Part shown: positions 11,867 through 22,140 of the stretch, piece after piece
How positions within the stretch are numbered: position 1 is the first letter of the stretch
Layout of the letters: each line of letters begins with the position of its first letter
NCBI GenBank assembly: GCA_963556145.1
Contig: OY744462.1
Location: 7,936,001-8,000,000 of the forward strand
Length of the DNA stretch: 64,000 bases
Direction of reading: 5' to 3'
From: Hygrocybe punicea
Taxonomy: Eukaryota > Basidiomycota > Agaricomycetes > Agaricales > Hygrophoraceae
The notes under the pieces: model-generated
The model's database searches: none
What the model was told of the DNA's origin: nothing
Seen by the model: only the letters and a program-made list of their open reading frames with translations
Made by a program: the position numbers and the translations under genes

Positions 11867-12380
11867 AGATTATAAGGGTGAAACCAGGAGGTCTCAGAAG
11901 GAACTTCAAGACAGCTGGACTGAGGGATATTTCTCAACCAGAGTGAACAGAGAATCTACATAAGTTCACTGGAACAGTCACAATCAGTAGTGGGGGCTCT
12001 GTCATAGAACCAAGCTGACAAGGCCTTGAGCCAAGTATTTACAGCTTTGAAACGCAGGAAAAAAGGTCAAGGGTGGTTTCTGCAGAAAGAGTGGGATTCA
12101 AAGGAACAGTTTTAAATACTCACCCCAAGAGGAGAAAACAAGTGGCTGGTCCTTGTTTCTGCAGAGGTGCTTCTTCAGTTCCCACAGGGAGTAGAGCAGA
12201 GTGAGTGGTGATCTGTTCAGACAAGGCTTTTCTGAGCTCTTTTATAGGCTGGGGAGACAGGGTTCTCTCCAGCAACGGAAGGGGGACTAAGACCCTGGCT
12301 AGCCAATAGCAGTATCTGCTCATTAGCTACCAGCCCTATCAAAATTGGTTGCATGGATTCATATCAAGTCCAATGATGCC
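11867..12380 (-). repeat. LTR-like remnant, minus orientation (tentative)
   Basis: Read on the minus strand, 12340 to 12060 resembles an LTR promoter region. A CCTATAAAAGAGCTC box near 12235-12250 is followed by a C/T-rich leader. No internal retroelement coding sequence or second LTR is visible nearby, so this is only a tentative call. 12390-12645 contains two diverged copies about 130 bp apart of a CACTGCCCCTTTGTCTCGG-type segment. 12650-13148 shows nothing recognisable. Confidence 0.3.
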
Positions 12381-12389
12381 CATATGTGT

Positions 12390-12650
12390 TATTACTATTG
12401 TTGCTATTACTACCTCTTGGTTACTATCATTGCCCCTTTGTCTGGGCTGTTCTGTGTGCACTATGGCCCCACAATTTCGCATTTTTGATGCCCTTTGTTA
12501 CACAGATATTAGATAAAAGTAGGAATATTGCAAGAGTCACTTGCACTTTGTTGCTATCACTGCCCCTTTGTCTCGGCTGTTCTTTGTGTATTGGATGGTT
12601 ACTATAGCCCTAGAATTTCACATTTTTGGTGCTGTTCTTAGGGGTATTCT
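12390..12650 (+). repeat. Short diverged direct duplication
   Basis: TATCATTGCCCCTTTGTCTG...GGCTGTTCTGTG near 12424 recurs as TATCACTGCCCCTTTGTCTC...GGCTGTTCTTTG near 12553. In both cases it is followed by an AATTTC(G/A)CATTTTTG segment. It is probably the relic of an unidentified repeat. Confidence 0.5.
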
Positions 12651-15059
12651 GTGGCAGTTCTCTGATATCCACTAACACAGCCCTTGTTGTGAAGGTGTGT
12701 GAATTCTTTGAGAGCTATGCTCATTGATTATTTCTAGGACATCTAGGGGTCATGAGGCATGTTGCCATAGCTCTTATTTTTCACTGAAGGTGATGCTAGC
12801 ACATGTGCTGCATTGAATACAAATTGGTAAGCATAGGAGTATTGTTGATAGGAGGAGTGCAATTAAACAAAGCTTATTGCCATGAAAATTGAGGCTATTG
12901 TTCTGATGGTTTCCAGGGTTAATTGTAGCCAGGAGTTACATTTTTTGACCACTCAATTTTGCTTTTCTGTTGCTGGTGTATGATGGACAGAACACTGGCA
13001 TGGTTGGTTATTTCCTTATACACATACAGACTTGGCAGTTATCAATCATGAGCAATATTTGCATTCATGGTTGATATATTCAGTGGACTTCTCCTCATCT
13101 CTAGATATTCACTTTGTATTTACTTATTAGTCATAGTATCTTGTTTGCTGTTACATGTTACCACTCCACAACTCCGATTCCAACTCCATTATCCACCATG
13201 ATGATTCCACATTACCACACCTTCCTTTTTTCATTTCATTTGCCTTTTGTCTTCTTTTAGACATTGTTGTTCTTGTTTCCTTTTTATCCTTTCTCCCAGA
13301 ACAATTCAGACCAACCATGGACACATCTCCATGTGACCTTACTGTACCTGAATAGTCCCCTTACCAATGGACATCACTCTCATTGTCCTTGCTATACAAC
13401 ATACTGTCTTCCCAAACCAATACACAATGGCAATCCTCATCAAACAGTTCATAACTGTGATGATCATTGGTGCCATAGCAATCACCTTCCTGATTGGTTT
13501 CTACATCATCATGATTTGCCTCTGGAAAAGGTAACCTTCCTTCATTTATGAAACTGACATCTGCCTTGACAGTATACCAGCATATAATTGACAATTTCCA
13601 TTCCTAGATATATGGTTTCCACTTTCATATCCTGTGCCTACCATTATCCTCCCTGACTATCTGATGACATTCCTCACCTGCATGTATACTCTGAACAATC
13701 CTTGATCACAAGACATTTCACTGTTCCCTCCAATCTGACCATCACTGAAGCACACACCTTCAGACTTTGACCACAGACCATACAACTTCCCAATACAGTG
13801 AATCAACCCCTATTGTGTATTGTTCACACATCATCGCTTCAATGCAGTACCTGATGACTTATTCCCACAGCTGGTCACCTGTGCCATGACTCGAAACCTG
13901 GACCCACATTCATTTATCCTTTCCCACCTATAACCTTGATACCCCCCACGCTCGTTTACCACAATACCCTTTCTTGGAAGAATACTGACATCAGGTGGAC
14001 CTCATTGCTCCATGTACAGGACAAGACATTGCCCCTCAATATGTCATCGACACAGACATTGTCATCCAACACAGCTTATGCTGCTCACATGTCTGACCTT
14101 GACTATCCCACTGTCCTAGTTGGTTTTCTCCTAGCACATTCCTTTGTTTTCTTTCATACCAACCTTGCTGCTATATCCCCACTACCTCAAGACACTCCCT
14201 TCACTAATCCCACACTGGAAGATGCCTCTCTCCAACCTGACCATGCAATGCACTTGCCATATTGCACACTTGCCCATTACAGCAAGTGTAGACCCTGAAT
14301 TGGCAATTCTGCATATCACATGATCTGATGACAAATCATCCGAGTCATCTGGACCTCTTCTATCCCTCAATGACACCTGGGCCTCCAGTTGGATCGTGAC
14401 ATCGACATGAGGACACCTCATGTCTGCCTCATGGTGAACACATCGTATAGTTGGACTTGCTGTAGCTTCATGGTTGGACTTCTATTTACTTCCCCTCAAG
14501 ACCAGTCACTATATCTACTGTTATTGTATTGGTTCGAACTTTTTCTTCTTTTCTCTTCTTTACATTTAGTCTGGTTCTTGGGGGCAGATCCTAGACTGTC
14601 CATAGTCTGGTCCTGGACCTCTTGGACCTGGGTCTGGTGTGATGGCGAGTTCTGTTGTAGACCCAGATGAGGAATCTATGGAAAGGGTGATCAGCTAGAA
14701 AGTGATCAGGAGAATCAGTTTCTTTAGAGAGGTCTAGTCAATCCAACCCGAATCCAGGGGTTCCGGAATCAGAGGGAGAGTGTGGGGGAAGGATGAAGAG
14801 GGGCATAGACAATATGAAGAGAGGACTAAGAAATAGAGCTGAAGTGAGACGATAAGATGTATGTCTGTATTTCTATATGTGTGTCTGGGTATTGGTGTTT
14901 CTATATCTATTGTAGTATAAATGTGCTACTTTTATACTACTGTGAGGGATCCTGTGCTGTAGTAACTACTACAAGTGAAGGCTGTAAGTGATAGGGGCGA
15001 GAGGAGTGGAGGATAGTGGAATGGTGGAATGTACTAGGAGACGGGAAACGAAGATATAT

Positions 15060-15240
15060 GATATACAACTATATGTACTGATTCCGGGTTGTTAGGGACA
15101 TTGTATTGTGAGTAGGAATGATTCCGGAGGTGGAATCCGGAGCGGAATTGATAGGAAAGAGCAGAATCGAGCAGAATCGAGTGGAATCAATGATATAGGA
15201 ATGGGAATGGACGGAAATGGTGTCAGATGTGAAGGGGATA
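15060..15240 (+). repeat. GGAATC-word rich stretch, possible relic of another small element
   Basis: Words such as GGAATCC, GGAATCG, GGAATGG and ATTCCGG recur densely here inside element A. The style resembles the word-repeat subterminal zones of the other hAT-like elements, but no ends or target duplication could be identified. Confidence 0.35.
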
Positions 15241-15524
15241 TGGATCCACACGATCCGGAGCCTCTACACTGGACCGGTCCAGACTGGACAGGGAGGTCCG
15301 AGGGTCCAGGCCAGAGCATTGTTGGACTGACCCTCTTTGGAGAGGTCCAGGGCCAGCTTGCTCATGGCCCAGACTGCAGGGTCAGACCAGGGTTGGACCT
15401 GGACCAGCCCTATACCTTCAAGATAAGTTTTTTTCTAAATATATTATTCTTTTTTCTGATGTTATTTTTAGTAACTAAGGTAAACAAACACAAATGACTC
15501 AACAACCACATCACCACCACCCAC

Positions 15525-15671
15525 ACAGCAACAACAACAATGGAGAGTGAGGCCGGGAGGGTGGTGCAACCACCCACCAGCCCAGGTAAGTCCACCGTTC
15601 CATCCTCCGTGCCACCACCCCGCTGACCTTCTATCTTGAGAGCACAGGGACACGTCCAATGACATGTGCCC
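15525..15671 (+). repeat. Internal module, first copy, of element A
   Basis: A (CAA)n run is followed by GGCCGGGAGGGTGGTGC, a CCACC segment, and CAGCCCAGGTAAGT, then GGACACGTCCAATGACATG. The second copy is at about 16700-16890. The same module, with different surroundings, occurs at about 60965-61100 in element E. The last part resembles a splice donor, but no protein is supported. Confidence 0.7.
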
Positions 15672-16634
15672 TAGTGTTGCCGCGGCTACAGCTAGAAGCC
15701 GGCTACTAGCTGTAGCCAAGCCGCCAAATTGGCTCGGCTTGTGACCGGCTCAGCTAGTCAACTGGCAGTCATAGTCATAGTTGATTTTAGCTGCAACTAA
15801 GCTAGTTGCAACTATGACTATCTAGTTGACTAAAATTATATCATGTCTGTTCTGGTATTTATAAGTGATTTAACATACATTTGTTTAATTATAGTTGACT
15901 ATTCTCAAGTTTAGTTGACTACAATGACCAGCTAAGCTGCAACTTTAGCTGCAACTATCAACTATGACTACTAAAATTTTGGTCTAAATAGTCTAGTCAT
16001 GGCAACACTAGCAGGGGCAGGGAGTCTCTCCCCTCTCCCTGTTGCAAGCCCCCCCAAGCCATCACACCTTGCGAACGCACATGGACCGCGTCAATTGATG
16101 CGCGGACAATGTTCGCGAGGTATCCGGCAAGAAATCTCTGGTCGACGCGCCTCCGGCAAGAACAGCGGGGGCCAGGGAGTCTCTCCCCTTTCCCTGCTGC
16201 CAGCCCCCTACCCCACCAAGCCATCACACCTCGCGAACGCACACGAACCGCGTCAACTAACGGGCGGACGACGTTCGCGAGGTATCCAGCCAGGAATACC
16301 TGGACGATGCGGCTCCAGCAGCCTGCGAATTACGTCAGATGTCCCCCCACTTCGTCTGCGATGCCATTCACCTCACAAATGGCAATGTCATGTCAATTGA
16401 CATGGGCATGGCCTTTGCGAGGTTGATGGCATGGTGACCGTCCCCCCCCCAGTGATTGACGACACCGACTAGCCGGCTTGAGCTGCGGCTAGTCGGCTTG
16501 AGCTGTGGCTAGAGGCTTGAGCTGGCTTGAGCCGCAGCTACGGCTATGGCTATGACAAAAAATGGCCGGCTAATGTAGCTGTAGCTGCGGCTTGCGTAGC
16601 CGGCTGACCGGCTAGCCGAGCCACGGCAACACTA
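15672..16634. mobile_element. hAT-like non-autonomous element B (AGCCGGCT word family), nested in A
   Basis: Ends TAGTGTTGCCGCGGCT and the inverse TAGTGTTGCCGTGGCT are flanked by ATGTGCCC (15664-15671) and GTGTGCCC (16635-16642), a 7/8 match. Without it, element A reads through its internal module. Subterminal words are AGCCGGCT and TAGCTG. The sequence 15745-16010 looks like the remnant of yet another insertion. It is built of ATAGTTG and CAACTAT words and finishes in ATGGCAACACTA, but its own left end is unclear. Two long hairpin units with ACCTCGCGAACG and CGTTCGCGAGGT arms lie at about 16060-16290. Confidence 0.82.
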
Positions 16635-16699
16635 GTGTGCCCTGTGTCTCTGAGGTGTAGGACAAGGACGGCGAGGATGGCAGCAGGGCACCACCAAAG

Positions 16700-16702
16700 A
16701 TG

Positions 16703-16735
<33 letters not shown>

Positions 16736-16890
16736 ACGAGGAGGAGTAGGAGATCGACAGGCCAGGAGGGTGGTGCACCCACCTCCCAGCCCAGGTAAGT
16801 TCTCCCTTTCCAATCGCTGTCCCACCACCTTGCTAATGGTTCTATACCCCAAGAGCATGGGCGCACATCCAATGACATGCCCAGTGTCCC
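16700..16890 (+). repeat. Internal module, second copy, of element A
   Basis: An ACAACAACAACAACAATG run is followed by CAGGAGGGTGGTGC, CAGCCCAGGTAAGT, and later GCGCACATCCAATGACATG. It parallels 15525-15671 in order and spacing. Confidence 0.68.
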
Positions 16891-16959
16891 TCAGGGTGTT
16901 GACAACAACAGTGATGAGGATGGGAGGGCGATGACGGCAACATCAACACGGGTGGACTG

Positions 16960-17350
16960 CCACCAGCTTCCCACTCCCATTTCCACCTCGTGAACATGTA
17001 TGGACGCGTCAATTGATGCAGTCTGTTGTTCGTGAGGTTTTGGGATTGCATAACGATGCATCTCCATGTTGAACACATTGTGAAGATGCGTCAAGCACAG
17101 ATGACAGGCCAAGAAGCCCCCCCAGTACCTTGCAACACCCCCTGTCATGTCAATTGACGTAGACATGGTGTTCGCGAGGTGTTGGAGGCACTTGCAGCCC
17201 CCTTCATCTCTCCTCACACCTTGTGACACCCCATCAACTGATGTGGATGCGCCATTTGTGAGGCATCGGATGACCTCACAACCCACTTGCACCTCGCAAT
17301 ACCCCCCATCACATCAATTGACGTTGATGCAGCATTTGCAAGGTGGTAGC
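16960..17350. repeat. Array of hairpin units with TCAATTGA palindromes
   Basis: Units of about 80 bp recur, each with an arm like CACCTCGCGAAC, a palindromic centre (GTCAATTGACGT or variants near 17005, 17152, 17227 and 17312), and a mirrored arm like GTTCGCGAGGTG. The same design appears in elements B, C and E. It is non-coding and could fold as cruciforms. Confidence 0.65.
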
Positions 17351-19057
17351 TGAGGGGCCAGGTTCTGGACCAGACTGAACCTGGACCGGCCCCATGGACC
17401 AGGGCCAGTGAGCTCCAGGGCCAGGGCCAGGAGTTTTGTGGACCAGACCTGGAAGGTCAGGTCCAGGTCCAGCAAAATTGCCCTGGACCTGGCCCAGACC
17501 AGCCCTTGGACAGTCCAGCAGATCCTCTTGTCTTGGGTAACCCCTGGCTCGCAATGACTTTAGACCATGAACCCCCACTTGTAGCAGTGTTGTCTTAGTT
17601 GTAAGCAACAGTGAAACTGCTGTTCTCTCCTCTGGAAACCACCTCCCAGTTAAGTTGATTGGTTGATTGTTGCCGGAGCCTGCTGCAGAAGTGATCCCTA
17701 ACATTTTCATTAAGTTATCTCTATCTCATATATTTATGTATTGGATCATTAGCAATTTCCTTATATTTCACTCTACTTCACAGGCTACATACCCCAAAAT
17801 ATCCTAATATAATAATAGGAAATGCTTGATTTTTCCAGTGTTGCTTACTATCCTAGGTGTAGATTGGCAATAATTACCATACTACTACTATCATTGAAAG
17901 AGCCCAGTTTCGTTCAAGACGCAGTATGCTTTCAAAGGAAGATCTTATAGTAAGAGTGCAGAAAAAAAAAATTGAAAAGAAGTTATGCTACAGGAAAACA
18001 TAAACATTTCACTGGGGAACACCCTTAACACGACTGGACAAAACTTTCTCAATCTCATCGTTAAGTTCTTCTTGACTCCACTCTGTCACTGAACCAATTT
18101 TAGACAGCAGCTGCACACTGGAGTTCTGTTTAGAGGTTATGACAAGGACATGTATAACTTTACAGACTTGCCTGGACTGCAGTGAGGATAAGCCTTCAGC
18201 TGCAGATCTTTCCCAATTGTCTAATGACGTGCAATCAACATGGCTCAGAAGATTTTGCGCGATCTTTGCGGTAGACAGAGCCTTGGTCCATTTATCCAGC
18301 GAAGGCCTGGGTTTCTGGACATTTTCTCAGCATGCAGAAGAACAGAAGGCGAATGAAATGCACCGAAGAATTCGTCCGCTGGGCTGTCCCAGACGCTGCT
18401 GAGCTGTGTGTTGAAGCCTGTGATTGATTGAGCTTGAGAAGGAGGCTAGTACACATCACCACGAACACCCCGGGACTTCGATCTCGCGGCAACTGCCTGC
18501 AAGGTCTGAATGTAACCTTGCAAAATAACCGAGAACAAAATCTCGGTAACTATATGACAGTTAACACAATCTTTGATAACAAATATTACCGTAAGCAAAC
18601 CATTGTTCATTCCATGCAGGAACGCGGAGCGCGGACGTGTAGGGACAGTGATTTCGTCCTGATACAGAGAGAATTTGGAGCCATCATAACAAAAGATAAA
18701 AAAGTCATGCAAATCAGTCAACATTGCTTAAACGGGAGGTTGTTTGTCGAATTCTTTGTCGGCATTGACTTTATATGCGGCTGCAGAACAAAAATCAATG
18801 TCATACGGGAATTAGATGGCGATGATACTCACAGACTAGTTCCAACAGAAGTTGCGCGGTATGATAATTAAGATTCTTGAAGCGAAGCTTTAGCTCAATG
18901 ACTATCAAAATAATCCCCTCAATCATGTACACTTTGTGCTCGACCCAGCCACCAGAGGTTTCCGGCGTGTCAGGCATGGGGTGTTCTGGGCGATCAACGA
19001 TACGACCTTCAAACAAAGCGCAAACGGGTACATGCCACTGTGATGTAAAAATAGTTA

Positions 19058-19168
19058 CAGCTGTTGTCAGTGAGTATTGGAAACCCTGAAATTCCATGGT
19101 GGCTGTACATATCCAATTAGGTAGTCTGCCGAGTTTCCGAACCCAAACGTTGCAGCTCCGACTAAGCT
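19058..19168 (+). repeat. Left TIR of the Tc1/mariner element
   Basis: The 111 bp match the reverse complement of 22030-22140 at all but one position (T versus C within AAACCCTGAA). They start CAGCTG directly after the TA target. Confidence 0.93.
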
Positions 19169-19194
19169 TGTCTTTTTTGCACTCATACGTCGTA

Positions 19195-20848
19195 ATGGAA
19201 GAAGACCAAGCTACCACAAGTGGTGACGACGACGAACTGCCACCAGCACAACGGAGCCCTCAAGAATTTTCTTTGCAGCTCATCTACCATGTAGTTGCCA
19301 AGGGTAAATGGGGGCCCAAGGGTAGTAAGAAAGAGGCTCGAGGAAAAGACCTTCATTTTAGTTGCCATACAACGAACTATCTCGATTTTCTCAAGGCACT
19401 CCTGAAGCGTTACGGAGAAACCAAGTACAAAATCAGTCCTACCCAACGGTTCCCATTCAAGTTTCACTATCCAGGACGAACGTCTGCATCTTTTTTCTAT
19501 CCTTTTCATTCTTGTACTTACTTTGAAATTACAGGAAATCAGATGCACTTGACATTGATTGTGAGAACGAATACCGCGATATGGTTCAGAAACTTCACAA
19601 CAACGCATGGAAGAAGGTCCATATCATTTTCGACATGGAGGATATAAAAAAACGGTGCATTACAACGGTAAGTACCCTAATCTCTGTATTTATGTCAACT
19701 GATTGTCCTCTAGGAAGAGAATGTGTCCGACAATGAAAACAACCTTGAGGATGACACGTCAGCACCTACAGCAGAGCTCTCAGAACTAGAACGTAACCTT
19801 GCTCGCATTTGGGTTTTGCTTGAACAAAAATATTCCAACAATCAAGACAATTGCTTTTCTTACGTATGTGCAAATGGTTATAAACTGCGACTCACGCCGT
19901 TCATAATGCGAGAGTGGGCACTGGCAATCGTAAGGGTCTTTCATGTTGTCATATACTCGTCTCATATACTCGTCTCATGTTTTGCTCTAGCATGAAGCCA
20001 AAGCGACTGCCTTAGAGCCACCGCACACCCAGGCATTTGATTTGGCTTACCGTGACCCTCCTCGCAGTTGAATTATCAACAACTCAGCTGTTCTTGGCCC
20101 CGAGTCCCAAACCGCGTCACCAATCTCAGATCTCACGGCTGTCGCACAGATCATATCCTCCATCACTCAAGTCATACGACCGCCTAATCAAGAGGATGTC
20201 ATTTCAGCCCGGCAGACCCCACTACAAACCCCAGCTCGGCAATCATCTCCACCGCTAACTCACAGCCCCTCCGATATTCGTCGTTACCTTCGTTATGCCG
20301 AGGAAAGGTTAGGTGTGGAGGGTGCTACAAGCTATCTAGCACCGATGCAGCTGAAACGTTACGGGCCTGATATACTTTCCGATGTTGCAATCGCTGATCT
20401 CACTGCATCGGATGTTGGTATAGCCCCAGGTGATGCGCTGCAGCTCAAACGAGGCTGCACAGATTGGTGGAATTACATGGCTAAGCGCCAGCGAGAACAA
20501 GAGAACGTAGGAAATGACAGACTCACTCCATCCCAGAACACCCCGCACCCCACGAAACAGCACAATCCAGGTCAAGGCTCAAGCTCTACCAATGACGGCC
20601 TCGAAGGATTAGACCTATCAAACATGGCTCCAAGCGTCGAGAATAATCCTGTCAGTTACAAAATACGATGGCACGATGGAGGAAGGAAACGGTTTTATGG
20701 TCCACACATGAAGAAAGGAGCGAGGGCAATCCAGGACAACAATGTCTGGTATTTCTGCGCAGGACGTCAAGACTGGTTTGCAGTACCCGAGGGCTACTTC
20801 GCGCCTCTTTTCACCGCCGAAGCTAATGATGACGACCCTTTTGCTTGA
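19195..20848 (+). pseudogene. Passenger gene of the Tc1/mariner element, SAM-like domain
   Basis: The gene starts at ATG 19195 (MEEDQATTSGDDDELPP). Introns at 19482-19534, 19668-19713 and a third near 19930-19990 keep the frame (PGRT to KSDALDID; ITT to EENVSDN; WALAI to HEAKATAL). The C-terminal half has a helical block, RRYLRYAEERLGVEGATSYL to LQLKRGCTDWW. It resembles a SAM-type fold by hydrophobic pattern (inference). A conserved end follows: RWHDGGRKRFYGPHMKK and QDWFAVPEGYFAP. One TGA at 20069 interrupts an otherwise open frame. I recall similar proteins as abundant uncharacterised agaric proteins. Its place inside near-identical TIRs argues that it is a transposon passenger. Confidence 0.75.
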
Positions 20849-20974
20849 TTCGTAGTAGTAGAATTTGTTCAACCGTTCCGTCCCTCAAATATATAGTCAT
20901 TGCCTTCAAAAACATTGTTTGAAAACTGAGATCCATTCAAAAAAATGTGTACAACAAAAATGATACAAAACTGT

Positions 20975-22021
20975 CTAGATATAGCCACTGTTCTCAAACC
21001 AACCTGCCGCCTTTGACGAAGTAACACTATTACATGCCCTAATCATATCATACATGGTAGATCCGGAGTGGTTTCGACGCAAAAATGCTTTGATTGATGA
21101 GAATGCGTTCTTGATTGGGTTGAAGTCGGGTGAGTATGGGGGAAGGAAGACGAGTTTACACACTGTGATATACAGTGTTAGTTTTGAACGTGTAGGTACC
21201 AATATATCAAACTTACGCGCTTGATCTTCGACAAGTTCACGGACTTCTTCAGCATGGTGAGTATTACAGTTATCGAGCACCAGAACGCTTCGAGGGCCAG
21301 GATAAGGGTTCGTGAGTGGTATCTAGTACTTTTTTAGTAGTCGGCAGACAGAGTAGACGGAACTTACAACAAATTCTGACAAAAACTTCAAAAACCTCGC
21401 TGAGGTTACAGATCCTTCCACGATGTCATAGACAATGATGCCATCAAGTGTCAGGACAGGGAGCATGCTGTATCTCTGACTGCGAATGAAATACTGGCGC
21501 CGTACACAGCGATTCCCAGCCTTAGCCCAGCCTTTCCTGCGTACCACAGTCCGCCTATCAACAGAGGATTCATCCGTGAACATGAGCATGTCGGGGTTGA
21601 TGATGATATGACCAATGTAGTTCATAAAGGCTGCTCGTCAAATCTGATCTCGTTCAATCGCTTCACGAGAGACATTCTTGCGGGTATAATCGATTTGACG
21701 CAATGTACGTGTGAGTGTCGATATGGATACAGAGATCTTTCGCTGCTGGCGCAAACGATCTTGAATTTCGTCAAGAAAGAGAGTGGGAGAAGATTCAAGG
21801 AGTGACATAATGAAAATAACATCAGATGTTGTGAGTTTGCGCTGACGCCTGACTTGTTGACGCTCGGAATTGACCCCATATTTGTGGTGGTACTGGAGGG
21901 CATGGTATGCCGTAGACGTCCTGAGGCCAAGGACCCTGCAGATCTGCTTCATTGACATGTTTTGTTGGTGGTACAGGATGGGAACGCGGTTCTTGAAAGT
22001 GTGGGGAATGTGCTTTGGCAT
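20975..22021 (-). pseudogene. Tc1/mariner (IS630-like) transposase, catalytically dead copy
   Basis: Exons 21368-22021, 21217-21322 and 20975-21162 are separated by 45-nt and 54-nt GT-AG introns and join in frame to about 315 codons, near the usual length. The N-terminus has a helix-turn-helix (MSMKQICRVLGLRTSTAYHA). Catalytic blocks are MLMFTDESS (first Asp) and VLVLDNCNTHH (second Asp). The third block reads PPYSPDFNPIKNAF, where the family has Glu after NPI; here AAG replaces GAG. A TGA at 21638 is also in frame. Either change alone should abolish activity. Confidence 0.9.
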
Positions 22022-22029
22022 TCTGCGAC

Positions 22030-22140
22030 AGCTTAGTCGGAGCTGCAACGTTTGGGTTCGGAAACTCGGCAGACTACCTAATTGGATATGTACAGCCACC
22101 ATGGAATTTCGGGGTTTCCAATACTCACTGACAACAGCTG
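22030..22140 (-). repeat. Right TIR of the Tc1/mariner element
   Basis: Inverted copy of 19058-19168. It ends nine bases before the transposase start codon, so the transposase promoter probably lies in or overlaps this TIR. Confidence 0.93.

Larger units (their letters stand above)
14592..17517. mobile_element. hAT-like non-autonomous element A (GGTCCA word family)
   Basis: It is flanked by a perfect 8-bp duplication GCAGATCC (14584-14591 and 17518-17525). Its ends, TAGACTGTCCATAGTCTGG and the inverse of TGGACTGTCCAAGGGCTGG, form imperfect TIRs. Subterminal zones are packed with TGGACC, GGTCCAGG and their complements. There is no transposase. Inside are two direct copies of a module (CAA repeats, then GGGAGGGTGGTGC, then CCAGCCCAGGTAAGT), an array of hairpin units near 16960-17350, and the nested element B. 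An 8-bp duplication is the hAT hallmark, so the call rests on ends rather than on a protein. Confidence 0.85.
13149..17703 (-). mobile_element. Solo LTR copy 1 (oldest), minus orientation, split by a hAT-like element
   Basis: The reverse complement begins TGTTAGGGATCACTTCTGCAG at 17703 and ends in GTAACA at 13149, matching the four younger copies in this window. Pieces 13149-14591 and 17526-17703 join across the hAT-like insertion to give about 1.62 kb, the family length. Flanks TTTGC and TTTTC are a plausible 4/5 match for a 5-bp duplication. The antisense membrane-peptide frame starts at 13427 but meets a stop after about 36 codons, unlike the younger copies. No second LTR or internal region is present. 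Confidence 0.8.
19058..22140. mobile_element. Two-gene Tc1/mariner transposon
   Basis: The element is 3,083 bp, flanked by TA on each side (19056-19057 and 22141-22142), with CAGCTGTTGTCAGTGAG at both ends. TIRs are 111 bp and differ by a single base. A Tc1/mariner transposase runs on the minus strand (20975-22021). A second, unrelated gene runs toward it on the plus strand (19195-20848). The genes are convergent and fill the element. The insertion sits in a predicted intron of the surrounding minus-strand gene. Both genes carry an in-frame TGA and the transposase has lost its third catalytic residue, so this copy would need help from another one. Confidence 0.9.

Noticed and set aside
15108..15497. 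A 129-codon plus-strand frame
   Set aside because: It lies in word-repeat subterminal sequence of element A and has no conserved content.
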